Positions 27,840 through 36,765 of a stretch of 64,000 bases of DNA are shown piece after piece (within the stretch, counting starts at the first letter, position 1; every line of letters starts with the position of its first letter). The notes beneath the pieces were generated by a model that was given only the letters and a program-made list of their open reading frames with translations, was not told the origin of the DNA and ran no database searches. The position numbers and the translations under genes were made by a program. Location of the stretch: contig NC_014655.1 in NCBI RefSeq assembly GCF_000166395.1, positions 3,162,001-3,226,000 of the forward strand, given 5' to 3'. This stretch comes from Leadbetterella byssophila DSM 17132 (GTDB lineage: Bacteria; Bacteroidota; Bacteroidia; Cytophagales; Spirosomataceae).

Positions 27840-30587
27840 ATGAAAAATCTGATTACTCTGGTACTGGCTTTTGTTCTACACTACAGTGTACAAGGGCAGG
27901 TAGTTAAGGGGCAAGTGAAAGGAAGGGACGGGTCTACCCTTGTAAACAGTACGGTAATGTTCTTAGATACAAAAGACTCTACCATGCTTTCCTTCGCTAA
28001 GACTAAAGAAAATGGTCTATTTGAAATCAAAAAACCCGCAAAAGAAGAAGCTATTTTACAAGTAAGTTATGTGGGTTACGAGAAATTCATGCTGTACTTA
28101 AATCTAAGTACTTTAGCCGATGATTTGGGAGTTATCACCTTGGATTCTGCGTCAAAGGAATTAGCGGAACTCGTGATCAAAGGTGAGAAGGCTGCAGTAG
28201 AGATCAAAAAAGATACGGTTGAATTTAACGCAAGCTCCTTTAAAGTTCAAGAAAACGCCATGGCAGAAGATCTTCTGAAGAGAATGCCTGGTATGGAAGT
28301 GGATAGAGATGGAAGTGTAACTGCCCAAGGAAAATCAGTTACCAGAGTATTGGTTGAAGGAAAAGAGTTCTTTGGTAGAGATCCCAAAATGGCTACCAAA
28401 AATATTCCTGCTGACGCTATTGATAAGGTACAGCTTTTTGATAAAAAATCTGACCGTGCGGAATTTACTGGAATAGATGATGGAGAAGAAGAAACAACCA
28501 TCAACTTAGTTCTTAAAGAAAACAAAAAGAACCTAGGTTTTGGTAGGGTTAATGCTGGTCTTGGCGCTGATGCAAATAAAGATCTAAGATATAACGTTGG
28601 CGGTACATACAGTTCTTTCAAAAATGGTAATCAGTTATCATTTGTGGGTAATGCCAATAACGTAAATCAAATGTCCTTCTCGAATAACGAGTTCAGTATG
28701 ATAGGTGTAGGAAGAGGAGGTGGAGGTATCAGCTTCGGCGGTGGAGGCATGGCTGGATCCGCCAGAAGTGGTTTGATGCGCAATATCTCCGGGGGGGTGA
28801 ATTTTAACAACAAATTAAGCCAAAAAACGGAGTTAAACGGAAGTTATAACTATACCAATAGTAATACCTATGTTACACGTGACGGTTCCTCACAGAGTGT
28901 AATTGGGAATTTGGAGACTTCAGGTAATTCAAGTTCCATTCAGGACTCTGATAGTCAGATGCACCGTTTAAATTTCACGTTGAATAGCAAGCTAAATGAT
29001 AAAAACTCTATCCGTTGGACTAACCGCTTGGATTTCAGAGATAACTCTAACTTGACGGAATCAGAAGATGCAGAATATATCAGAGCTACTGAGCAATTAA
29101 GAAATAGTACTTCTAGAGTAAATACCACTGAGGGTAATAGTATAGGCTTTACTTCTCAAGCTTTGTACCAACTGGCTTTTGCAAAGAAAGGTAGAACCCT
29201 AACCACTAACCTTACCTTTGGTCTGAATAATTCAAATAATGACGGTAGACTACTTTCAAACAACGGTTTATTTGATGCAGCAACAGGTACTATTCAATAT
29301 ACTCTTTTGAACCAAATTAACACGCAAAAGAGTGATCGAACTTCAATGGGAGCAGAATTCTCCTACACTGAACCATTAAATACTAGAAACTTTGTAGAAG
29401 TGAATTATTCCTTCCAAAAGGTAGCAAATGATTTAGATAAAGAAGTATTTAACGTTAAAGAAACGGGAAATACCTTAGATTCTACTTTGAGTAACAAATA
29501 CAATAATGACTATTTCTACAATAGAGCTGGTTTAAGCTATAGAATGAGTTATGAAAAATGGAATGCTAACTTTGGAGCAGCCATTCAAGATTCACGTTTA
29601 GAAGGAAACTTGATTTTAAGGAATGAACTGATTAAGAAGCGCTTCACTAATCCTGTCTTTACCGGTAGATTACGTTATTCTTTTACTAGCGCGAAATCTA
29701 TGGATTTAAGCTATAATACTAGTGTTTCTGAGCCATCTATTACTCAGTTATCGCCCGTTCCTGATAACTCGAATCCATTGAATATATACGTTGGTAACCC
29801 TGATCTTAAACCGCAATATGCGCAAAGAATGAATGTGAACTATAGAAGTTTTAACCAATTGAACTTCACTAGTTTCTTCGTTGCCATGGGCTTGAACTAT
29901 ACTTCTGATAATATTACAGATTCTGTGACCGTTGATAACGAGACTTTAGCAAGAATCAGAAAACCTATTAACTATGGAGATAATTTGAGCTTCAATGGAG
30001 TAGCAAACTACGGTTTCAGAATTCGTCCAATAAGCACTCGCTTCAGCATTACTTCTAGCTTTAATGTAGGTCGTTCACAGACATTAATCAATAATCTTGA
30101 TAACATTACGAACACTTTCATGAATACCAATTCCGTGAGAGCAGATATCACTCCTGGTGATAACTTGATCTTAGGTTTAAGTGCTAGAGTGTCGTTTAAT
30201 AACACTACATATTCTCAAAACAGCCAGTTGAACCCCAATTACGTAAACCAAGGTTATACCGGTGATTTGGAATGGAAATTAGGTAATTTATTTACTTTGA
30301 ATAGTACCATGGACTATTCCATCTACAAATACGCTACCAGTGATGAGGTACAAAGAGTTCCTCTATGGAATGCAGCTATCTTCAAGAGTATCTTGAAAGG
30401 AAAGAAAGCAGAGATTCGTTTCTCTGTGAATGATATCCTAGGAAGGAACAGAACCATTAGCCAAAGTGCAAGCGGTAACACCTTTAGTGAAACTAGAACC
30501 AATGCTTTGGGACGTTACTTCCTATTTACCTTTACTTATAACATTAATGGTGGCGTTCCAAGTATGGGTCGTCCAATGGGTAGATAA
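27840..30587 (+). CDS. Outer-membrane receptor-like beta-barrel protein with carboxypeptidase-regulatory domain
   Basis: 915-residue outer-membrane protein: signal peptide (about 1-19), a carboxypeptidase-D regulatory-like domain (about 20-100), a plug-like region (about 110-240, with AEDLLKRMPGMEVDRDGSVTAQGKSVTRVLVEGKEFF), a Gly-rich loop (GVGRGGGGISFGGGGMAG) and a long beta-barrel ending in an aromatic-rich strand (YFLFTFTYNI) plus a short Gly/Pro tail. It resembles TonB-dependent receptors but belongs to the Bacteroidota outer-membrane barrel group whose cargo is generally unknown. A TACTTTTG box is at 27805-27812. It is followed 19 bp later by a GLPGLI gene and then a two-component system. 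Confidence 0.88.
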   Translation: MKNLITLVLAFVLHYSVQGQVVKGQVKGRDGSTLVNSTVMFLDTKDSTMLSFAKTKENGLFEIKKPAKEEAILQVSYVGYEKFMLYLNLSTLADDLGVITLDSASKELAELVIKGEKAAVEIKKDTVEFNASSFKVQENAMAEDLLKRMPGMEVDRDGSVTAQGKSVTRVLVEGKEFFGRDPKMATKNIPADAIDKVQLFDKKSDRAEFTGIDDGEEETTINLVLKENKKNLGFGRVNAGLGADANKDLRYNVGGTYSSFKNGNQLSFVGNANNVNQMSFSNNEFSMIGVGRGGGGISFGGGGMAGSARSGLMRNISGGVNFNNKLSQKTELNGSYNYTNSNTYVTRDGSSQSVIGNLETSGNSSSIQDSDSQMHRLNFTLNSKLNDKNSIRWTNRLDFRDNSNLTESEDAEYIRATEQLRNSTSRVNTTEGNSIGFTSQALYQLAFAKKGRTLTTNLTFGLNNSNNDGRLLSNNGLFDAATGTIQYTLLNQINTQKSDRTSMGAEFSYTEPLNTRNFVEVNYSFQKVANDLDKEVFNVKETGNTLDSTLSNKYNNDYFYNRAGLSYRMSYEKWNANFGAAIQDSRLEGNLILRNELIKKRFTNPVFTGRLRYSFTSAKSMDLSYNTSVSEPSITQLSPVPDNSNPLNIYVGNPDLKPQYAQRMNVNYRSFNQLNFTSFFVAMGLNYTSDNITDSVTVDNETLARIRKPINYGDNLSFNGVANYGFRIRPISTRFSITSSFNVGRSQTLINNLDNITNTFMNTNSVRADITPGDNLILGLSARVSFNNTTYSQNSQLNPNYVNQGYTGDLEWKLGNLFTLNSTMDYSIYKYATSDEVQRVPLWNAAIFKSILKGKKAEIRFSVNDILGRNRTISQSASGNTFSETRTNALGRYFLFTFTYNINGGVPSMGRPMGR

Positions 30588-30606
30588 TCTTTAACTTAAA
30601 TAAAAA

Positions 30607-31443
30607 ATGAAAAAGTTCAGTTTATTATTAATGCTTTTAGCCACAACTGCCTTCGGACAGAATTTTGAAGGTGTGGTGAAGTACAGTAGAACGTTTGATC
30701 CTTCTAAGAACTTTGCAAATAATCCAAATGCTAGCAGGATGCGTTCTCAGATGGGGAATATGACTATGAGACCTACCATCTTCAATATGTTTGTTAAAGA
30801 TCAGGAAAGAGCTTTCAAAGTAGATCCAAATCAAGACCCAGGTGAAGCGTCTGTGGTGATCAATGGAGAACGTAGAACCTTCTCTAGACGTTTGCCTAAA
30901 GATGAGTTATACTTCAATGATGCAGATAAAACTTTCAAGAAATTCGAAGAGTATGCACAGCAACCTTTCCAGGTAAGTGGTAAGACTACAGAGATTCGCT
31001 GGAAAGTGGATCCTACACAAACTAGACCTATTTTAGGATATGAGTGTATGATGGCAACAGCCACCGAATCTGAACAAAGAACCATGCCGGTTCCAAGTGA
31101 AGATGGAAAGATGGTGGTTAAAGATACGGTTATAGTTAATGAATTGACCGCCTGGTTTACAGATGCTATTCCTAGCAGTGCCGGTCCGGATAAATATTCA
31201 GGACTTCCGGGGATGATTTTAGCTTTAGATATCAACAATGGTGTGACTACATATGTGGCAACTAATGTGGAGCAGAAATCAGTTTCTTCTGATGACCTAA
31301 AGATTAATTCGAAAGGTAAGAAGATGACTCCTGAGCAATTGGAAAAGCTGAAGAAAGAACATATGGCGGAGCAAATGAAAAACTTCAGGGGCGGACCTGG
31401 AGGTGGCGGAATGGTGATCATGGGTAGACCGGGAGGTGAATAA
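30607..31443 (+). CDS. GLPGLI family exported protein
   Basis: 278-residue protein with a signal peptide (MKKFSLLLMLLATTAFGQ). It carries the family-defining motif as DKYSGLPGMILALDINNG (about 198-215) and the usual upstream tryptophans (KTTEIRWKVDPTQTRPILGYECMMATA; VNELTAWFTDAIP). The C-terminus is Gly-rich (GGPGGGGMVIMGRPGG), echoing the tail of the preceding barrel protein. GLPGLI genes are often next to outer-membrane barrel genes in Bacteroidota; their biochemical role is unknown. Co-transcription with the barrel protein and the kinase is likely from the 19-bp and 1-bp gaps. Confidence 0.9.
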   Translation: MKKFSLLLMLLATTAFGQNFEGVVKYSRTFDPSKNFANNPNASRMRSQMGNMTMRPTIFNMFVKDQERAFKVDPNQDPGEASVVINGERRTFSRRLPKDELYFNDADKTFKKFEEYAQQPFQVSGKTTEIRWKVDPTQTRPILGYECMMATATESEQRTMPVPSEDGKMVVKDTVIVNELTAWFTDAIPSSAGPDKYSGLPGMILALDINNGVTTYVATNVEQKSVSSDDLKINSKGKKMTPEQLEKLKKEHMAEQMKNFRGGPGGGGMVIMGRPGGE

Positions 31444-31444
31444 T

Positions 31445-33220
31445 ATGAAGCAAAATACCACAGCCTTATTATTGATGGTAGCCAGTGTACTTTTACTGGC
31501 TACCTCTCAATGGTTTTGGTTGAGAAGTGAATATAAGGAGCATAAAAGAGCTTTTTATAGTAATACGGACCTGCTTTTTAAAGAGACGGTGCGCACTATA
31601 GAAGACTCTTTGGTTTCTAAAATGTTAGCAAGGGAATTATTTGCCCGTTCTGATGAAAAAAAAGAGAATACGAAGACCGTAACCTCAGTAGGCAAAAAAT
31701 CAATTGTAAAGAAAAAAAATTCAAATGAGGTGATCGTGGACGGTAGAAGCGCCCTAGCTAAAAAGGATGCTTCCAATAGTGGCGGTGTGGTTACTTCGAT
31801 TTTTGGAGGTAGAAGCGCCCTAGCTAAAAAGGATGCTTCCAATGTGGTGACGGTGATAGGCCGAAAGTCCACAAGAGCAAGTGCTTTTCCTCCTTCTAAC
31901 TATCCGGATTCTATTGATTTTTCCGCAGAAAGAGTGATGGTATTCACCGCTAAAGATAGTTCAGATGCTACTCTTATGAGTGATTCTGGGGTTATCAAAT
32001 TAATGCTTAAGACAAGAAATCAAGAAGACACCTTAAATAGATTAAAGCGAGTTATAGCCCAACTCCCCCGCATGTCTCTGCATATTCAGGAAGAACCACC
32101 AAAGATCGAGGTTCAAGGTAGAAGAAGATTCTCCTTTCAAAGTGCTCCTTTGGATTCTGTGGAAAAGAAATTCAAGCGGAGGGCTGAGGAAATGGGGTAT
32201 TCCCTCCATTTTACCATAAAAAAAGATTCTATACCTACAGATACCTCTGAATCAGGTTTTAGGAGAAATTTGAGAAGCTACTCTCAGATGCAGAGGAGGT
32301 TAATGAGCGCAAGTGATTCTGTGGTTATTAATGGAGTACATGTATTAAATCCTGAAAGTATAACCTCATTTTCTTTAATTCCTACCGTTATATTTAAAGC
32401 TTATCCAGAAGATCTGAACCATTATCTTATGGGTAAGTTGAAAAAGAACTTATTATTCTCATTATTTCTTCTTTTAGTTACTCTTCTCGCCTTTTCGTTG
32501 ATTTATAGAAGTTTAAGAAAGCAGGAGAAACTGAATACATTGAAGAATGATTTGATCAGTAATATTACACACGAATTGAAAACGCCGTTAGCTACTTTGA
32601 GTGTTGCATTGGAGGCTTTACAGCAATTTGGCGCACATGCTAATCCTCAAACTACAAAGGAATATTTGGAGATCTCTCAAAATGAAGTAAACCGACTGTC
32701 CCTAATGGTAGACAATATTCTCAAGACGTCCCTGTTGGAGAAACAGTCTGTCAAACTTTATCCTGTGAATTTAGATATGGAAAGTGTGTGTCAAGATGCG
32801 GTGAGGTCTTGGCTGCCTCGATTCCAGCAAAAGAATGGTTTGATAACCTTGGATGTTCGTGGAGGAGACTTTGAAATGGAAGCAGATGAGGTCCAGTTGA
32901 ATAGCATTTTGAATAACCTTTTTGATAACGCACTGAAGTATTCTGCAAAGGACCCAGAAGTTAAAGTTACACTTGAGTCAGATATCCATTCTATAACTGT
33001 TAAGGTAAAGGATAATGGTATAGGTATACCTAAGGAGTATCAATCTCAGGTTTTTGACAAATTCTTTAGAGTTCCTTCAGGTGATCACCATAACGTTAAA
33101 GGATATGGTTTAGGCCTAAATTATGTGCGTCACATTATGGATCTCCATCATGGTTTGGTTAACTTGGAAAGTGGAAATAATGGAACAACTTTCATTTTGA
33201 CTTTCAAGCGGAAATTATGA
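31445..33220 (+). CDS. Membrane sensor histidine kinase
   Basis: Inner-membrane sensor kinase of 591 residues from ATG 31445; a GTG at 31436 in frame is the alternative. TM1 is near the N-terminus (TALLLMVASVLLLATSQWFWL), a periplasmic region of about 300 residues follows, then TM2 (LLFSLFLLLVTLLAFSLIY, about 337-355). HisKA has the phospho-acceptor in ISNITHELKTPLATL; the ATPase domain has N-box LNNLFDNALKYS, G1 VKDNGIGIPKEYQ and G2 GYGLGLNYV. The sensory region contains an exact duplicated 36-bp segment (GRSALAKKDASN twice). The gene overlaps the response regulator in ATGA. Confidence 0.95.
   Translation: MKQNTTALLLMVASVLLLATSQWFWLRSEYKEHKRAFYSNTDLLFKETVRTIEDSLVSKMLARELFARSDEKKENTKTVTSVGKKSIVKKKNSNEVIVDGRSALAKKDASNSGGVVTSIFGGRSALAKKDASNVVTVIGRKSTRASAFPPSNYPDSIDFSAERVMVFTAKDSSDATLMSDSGVIKLMLKTRNQEDTLNRLKRVIAQLPRMSLHIQEEPPKIEVQGRRRFSFQSAPLDSVEKKFKRRAEEMGYSLHFTIKKDSIPTDTSESGFRRNLRSYSQMQRRLMSASDSVVINGVHVLNPESITSFSLIPTVIFKAYPEDLNHYLMGKLKKNLLFSLFLLLVTLLAFSLIYRSLRKQEKLNTLKNDLISNITHELKTPLATLSVALEALQQFGAHANPQTTKEYLEISQNEVNRLSLMVDNILKTSLLEKQSVKLYPVNLDMESVCQDAVRSWLPRFQQKNGLITLDVRGGDFEMEADEVQLNSILNNLFDNALKYSAKDPEVKVTLESDIHSITVKVKDNGIGIPKEYQSQVFDKFFRVPSGDHHNVKGYGLGLNYVRHIMDLHHGLVNLESGNNGTTFILTFKRKL
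31742..31843 (+). repeat. Exact 36-bp direct repeat inside the histidine kinase gene
   Basis: Copies at 31742-31777 and 31808-31843 are identical over 36 bp and lie 66 bp (22 codons) apart, so both encode GRSALAKKDASN in frame. Exact nucleotide identity suggests a recent duplication or recombination-active site. Confidence 0.9.
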
Positions 33221-33897
33221 AGATCTTATATGTAGAGGATGAGATATTCCTGGGGAAGATAGTTAAGGAAACTCTGGAAAGTAGAGGCTTTGAAATCAGT
33301 ATGGTTACGGACGGAGCTCATGCTATTACTGAGTTTCGGAAGTTTAATCCTGAAGTGTGCGTATTAGACATAATGCTGCCTCACAAAAATGGATTTGAAA
33401 TAGCTGAAGAGATTAGAGTTATAGATCCTATGGTTCCCATACTCTTCTTGACCGCCAAGAGCCAGGTGGAGGATGTATTAAAAGGTTTTGGTTCAGGAGG
33501 CAATGATTACCTCAAGAAACCCTTCAGTATGGAAGAGCTGATCGTTCGAATTCAAAATCTCAAGAATCTTGTAGGTAAAAAGAAGGAGGTTTCTGATGCA
33601 GTTTCCTTAAGTACTTTTACATTTTACCCCACTAAACAAGAGCTAGTTTCTTCCTTAAAAGAGCCTATCAAACTCTCATTTCGAGAGTCAGAATTACTAA
33701 AGGTTCTGGCTGAAAATGTCAATCAAAAGGTGCTAAGAAAAGATATTCTCATGAGGGTTTGGAACGATGATTCCTACTTTAATTCCAGAAATCTTGACGT
33801 TTATATCACTCGTTTGAGAGATTATTTCAAGAATGATTCAGGCGTAGAGATCATCACCCTTAAAGGAGTAGGTTATCTTTTCAAAGTGGAAGGTTAA
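33217..33897 (+). CDS. OmpR/PhoB-family response regulator
   Basis: 226-residue DNA-binding response regulator. Receiver domain: acidic pair Glu7/Asp8 in YVEDE, phospho-acceptor Asp51 in VCVLDIMLPHKNGFE, conserved Lys in YLKKPFSMEEL. The C-terminal winged helix (about 125-226) has RESELLKVLAENVNQKVLRKDILMRVWNDDSYFNSRNLDVYITRLRDYF. It is translationally coupled to the upstream kinase through a 4-bp overlap and is the natural partner. Its stop abuts the convergent gene with no gap. Confidence 0.96.
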   Translation: MKILYVEDEIFLGKIVKETLESRGFEISMVTDGAHAITEFRKFNPEVCVLDIMLPHKNGFEIAEEIRVIDPMVPILFLTAKSQVEDVLKGFGSGGNDYLKKPFSMEELIVRIQNLKNLVGKKKEVSDAVSLSTFTFYPTKQELVSSLKEPIKLSFRESELLKVLAENVNQKVLRKDILMRVWNDDSYFNSRNLDVYITRLRDYFKNDSGVEIITLKGVGYLFKVEG

Positions 33898-35208
33898 TTA
33901 CCTTCTCACTTGTAAACCTAACTGAATACCCAACATACTTGGACGGAAGGTAGCACCACCGGAATTTTCTAATCCTGAAGTTAAATAGTGCTGATATTGA
34001 CCTCCAAGTTGTAAGTCCAAATTAGTTGTCACAGGATAGCTTAGACGTAGTCCGGCAACTCCGGCTAAGTTTACTGGCTTGAACTTAGAATTTGATGAAT
34101 CAAAATCCTTCTCTGAATTTGCATTTTTTACGCTGCCCTTAAGAAAGAATTCTGTACTTACACCAGCTACGGCCTGCATTCTAAAGTTGCCCAATTGCAC
34201 AACGTCATAGCTCATCAATACTGGTACCGCTAAGAAGTGGTAGGAGTGTCTTGATTTAGAGTCTACAGAAATCAGGATCTCAGAATCTGTAGGTTTGTCA
34301 GTGACGTAATTATTGAAGGAGAAGCTATCTGACTTCCCTGTATTCTTGTCAAATGCATACACATTACTTTTGTTTATAGCAGTAGCATGTGTATATCTTA
34401 GGCCGCTTTCAATACCCCATTTTTTTCCTAACTTTTTACCCACACCTACACCTACAGTGAATGATTTGCCCGGATCAAATTCATCTTGAATATCATTTCT
34501 GTTTGAAGTCATGGCAGCATTTTCGCCCGGTACCAGACTGGTTTTGTCGTAGATTACCAAAGGATTAGAATTCATAGCTGCGCTCAATGCTGCTTGCTGT
34601 AAGCCAGGAGCATTGAAGTTGGGTTGGAATGGCGCATTTTGTGCAGAGAGGTTAAACCAGCCTCCTTTTCTGTTTCTCTTTTGCTCTTTCAAATCCCTAT
34701 CTACATGAACATTTGGTAAATAGTAATCTCTGGAAGATATGTTAACGCCCTTACTACTTAGTTTTTCTGCTGGAATAGAGGAATATTCTACAGGAGCTGA
34801 AGTGTTTACCGCCCGTTCAACTGTATATACATCATCTTCCGCAATAACGTTTGAAGAGTTATAGTTTTGAGCCAAAGTCCTTTGAAGCGGCGCACTTTGT
34901 AGAGCCAGTGAAATACTTCCGGCTTCATTTTCGCTTAAGTTCTCTGAAGCGTACTTTTCTTCTACAATCCTCTGTACATCCTTAGGTACCTGCGCTATTT
35001 CAGGCGACTGTTGAGTGAAATACAAGGTACTTAGTACAATAAGTATAGCAGCAGCTGCCCCGGATAATAATCTAGGGTTTCTCCATAGGATAAATCCTCT
35101 CCTCTTGCTGTCTAACTCTGCCTCTATCCTATTCCAAATGTCTGGAGGTGGAGTCTGGGATGCATCTCCTAATGCATCTTTCCATTGATCCTCAAATGAC
35201 TTATTCAT
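33898..35208 (-). CDS. Anti-sigma-like protein with C-terminal outer-membrane beta-barrel domain
   Basis: 436-residue protein with an unusual order: a cytoplasm-like N-terminus (FEDQWKDALGDASQTPPPDIWNRIEAELDSKRRGF), one TM (about residues 45-64), a low-complexity periplasmic region (about 65-235) and a C-terminal porin-like beta-barrel (about 245-436, FTVGVGVGKKLGKKWGIESGLRYTH, LSYPVTTNLDLQLGGQYQHYL, MLGIQLGLQVRR). Its start overlaps the stop of the ECF sigma gene by 4 bp, the usual place of an anti-sigma factor. The N-terminus is not a clear zinc-binding or FecR domain, so anti-sigma activity is inferred from context. Confidence 0.75.
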   Translation of the reverse strand: MNKSFEDQWKDALGDASQTPPPDIWNRIEAELDSKRRGFILWRNPRLLSGAAAAILIVLSTLYFTQQSPEIAQVPKDVQRIVEEKYASENLSENEAGSISLALQSAPLQRTLAQNYNSSNVIAEDDVYTVERAVNTSAPVEYSSIPAEKLSSKGVNISSRDYYLPNVHVDRDLKEQKRNRKGGWFNLSAQNAPFQPNFNAPGLQQAALSAAMNSNPLVIYDKTSLVPGENAAMTSNRNDIQDEFDPGKSFTVGVGVGKKLGKKWGIESGLRYTHATAINKSNVYAFDKNTGKSDSFSFNNYVTDKPTDSEILISVDSKSRHSYHFLAVPVLMSYDVVQLGNFRMQAVAGVSTEFFLKGSVKNANSEKDFDSSNSKFKPVNLAGVAGLRLSYPVTTNLDLQLGGQYQHYLTSGLENSGGATFRPSMLGIQLGLQVRR

Positions 35209-35744
35209 CTATCTTGCAGTTTGCTGTTTTCTAATTCAATTTTTTCCATTAAAATACTCCGTGCTCTGGAAAATTGAGATTTAGATGTACCCTCAGATAT
35301 TCCAAGCATTTCTGCTATCTCCGTATGTTTATAACCTTCAATAGCGTATAAGTTGAATACCGTCCTACAACCGTCCGGTAAAGCATTTATCCACTTCATC
35401 AGGGATTCATAGGCCAGGTTTTCAAGTCCTAAGTTCTCGTCTGCACCATGATACTCAAATTCTTCTAATTGATAGTTGATTTTTCTCCGACTAATGGCCG
35501 TAAGTGCCGTATTTATTACTATTCTCCTCATCCAAACCTCTAAAGGACAGTCAAATCTGAAGGAATCCAGTCGATGAAATATTTTTATAAATGCTTCTTG
35601 TAGTACATCACCCGCTTCATCTTGCGATTTCATGTAGCGAAGAGAAATGGCATAGAGTTTTCCTGCGAACTTATCATAAAGTCGCTTCTGAGCTAAACGT
35701 TCTCCTCTCATGCAGGCTTGTATCAGTTCATTCTCATCGTACAT
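35205..35744 (-). CDS. ECF RNA polymerase sigma factor
   Basis: 179-residue sigma-70 family factor with region 2 (LYDKFAGKLYAISLRYMKSQDEAGDVLQEAFIKIFHRLDSF, about 20-60) and region 4 (LPDGCRTVFNLYAIEGYKHTEIAEMLGISEGTSKSQFSRARSIL, about 126-169), no region 1.1 or 3, so an extracytoplasmic-function type. It is the first gene of a two-gene unit with the anti-sigma-like barrel protein. Cognate promoter unknown. Confidence 0.95.
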   Translation of the reverse strand: MYDENELIQACMRGERLAQKRLYDKFAGKLYAISLRYMKSQDEAGDVLQEAFIKIFHRLDSFRFDCPLEVWMRRIVINTALTAISRRKINYQLEEFEYHGADENLGLENLAYESLMKWINALPDGCRTVFNLYAIEGYKHTEIAEMLGISEGTSKSQFSRARSILMEKIELENSKLQDR

Positions 35745-35792
35745 ACCAGGGTGATCCCCTTTAAGGGAAGGGTATTATATAGACTCCTAAAA

Positions 35793-36761
35793 TTAGGAAA
35801 GGGTTGGAATAGAACGATAAACTTTTATATGATCGTTCCTATAGGTATGATGATCGGTTAATATCAGACCATCAGGGAGTTGTGGTGCCTTAACTCCATT
35901 AAGAATTTCTATATCGCCCTGAATTACTCTGATCTCGTCAAAGAGGCCTTCTTCTATAAAGGAGGTATGGATTTTTGTTCCCCCTTCCACTAAGATGCTT
36001 TGAATTCCGTCTTGTGCCAGTTGGCGTAATATTTCAGTCAAATTCTTTCCGTTTGGAAAAATTTTTGCGCCTTTTGCACGAAGATCCTGTCGTGTGGGTT
36101 GACCCAAAATGATAGGCTTGGGTTGTTTATCTTCTGTCCAGTACCTGACGTTTAATTGAGGGTTATCTAGATCTGCAGTATTTTTTCCAATCAAAATTGC
36201 GTCTTCTTCTGCCCTCCACCTGTGCACTTGTATGTCTGTGATGGGATGGGAAATCTTTATCGGTTTCCCTCCTTCGGCACTTATAAATCCATCTTTACTT
36301 TCCGCCCATTTCAAGATGACATAGGGAAGACCGGTTCTATGTCTTTTGAAGAATCTTTTATTAAGCTCTTCACCTTCTTCCTGGAGCAATCCTACTTCCA
36401 CATCTATACCGGCATTCTTAAGCATAGTAATTCCTTTGCCGGCCACTTGTGGGAAGGGATCTAGATTGCAAACCACCACCTTTTTGACCTTGTGTTTGAT
36501 CAGTAGTTCGGCGCAGGGAGGAGTTTTACCAAAATGAGCACAAGGCTCCAAGGTAACATAAACGGTAGATTCCGAAAGTAGACTTTTGTCTTCTACAGAA
36601 TCTACCGCATTTACTTCGGCGTGTGGCTGACCGTATTTTCTGTGAAAGCCTTCGCCAATAATTTTATCATTATGCACAATCACGCATCCTACCATAGGAT
36701 TAGGACTAACCCATTCTCTGCCTAATGCGGCCAATTCAAGGGCGCGTTTCATGTACATCAT
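35793..36761 (-). CDS. ribD: Riboflavin biosynthesis deaminase/reductase RibD
   Basis: Bifunctional enzyme that deaminates the pyrimidine product of GTP cyclohydrolase II and then reduces the ribosyl side chain. The 322-residue protein has the N-terminal zinc deaminase domain (ligands in HAEVNAVD at His47 and PCAHFGKTPPC at Cys74/Cys83) and the C-terminal NADPH reductase domain (from about 145, ILKWAESKDGFISAEGG; SILVEGGTKIH). It starts 4 bp after the purH stop, so purine and riboflavin synthesis genes are co-transcribed. Three near-adjacent ATG codons make the exact start uncertain by up to 4 residues. Confidence 0.95.
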   Translation of the reverse strand: MMYMKRALELAALGREWVSPNPMVGCVIVHNDKIIGEGFHRKYGQPHAEVNAVDSVEDKSLLSESTVYVTLEPCAHFGKTPPCAELLIKHKVKKVVVCNLDPFPQVAGKGITMLKNAGIDVEVGLLQEEGEELNKRFFKRHRTGLPYVILKWAESKDGFISAEGGKPIKISHPITDIQVHRWRAEEDAILIGKNTADLDNPQLNVRYWTEDKQPKPIILGQPTRQDLRAKGAKIFPNGKNLTEILRQLAQDGIQSILVEGGTKIHTSFIEEGLFDEIRVIQGDIEILNGVKAPQLPDGLILTDHHTYRNDHIKVYRSIPTLS

Positions 36762-36765
36762 ACTC

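Noticed and set aside
30831-31421. 196-residue minus-strand open frame
   Set aside because: It lies wholly antisense to the GLPGLI gene, which has a signal peptide and family motif.
31742-31843. Direct repeats considered as a CRISPR array
   Set aside because: Only two copies, in frame within a kinase gene, with a single 30-bp gap; no cas genes in the window.
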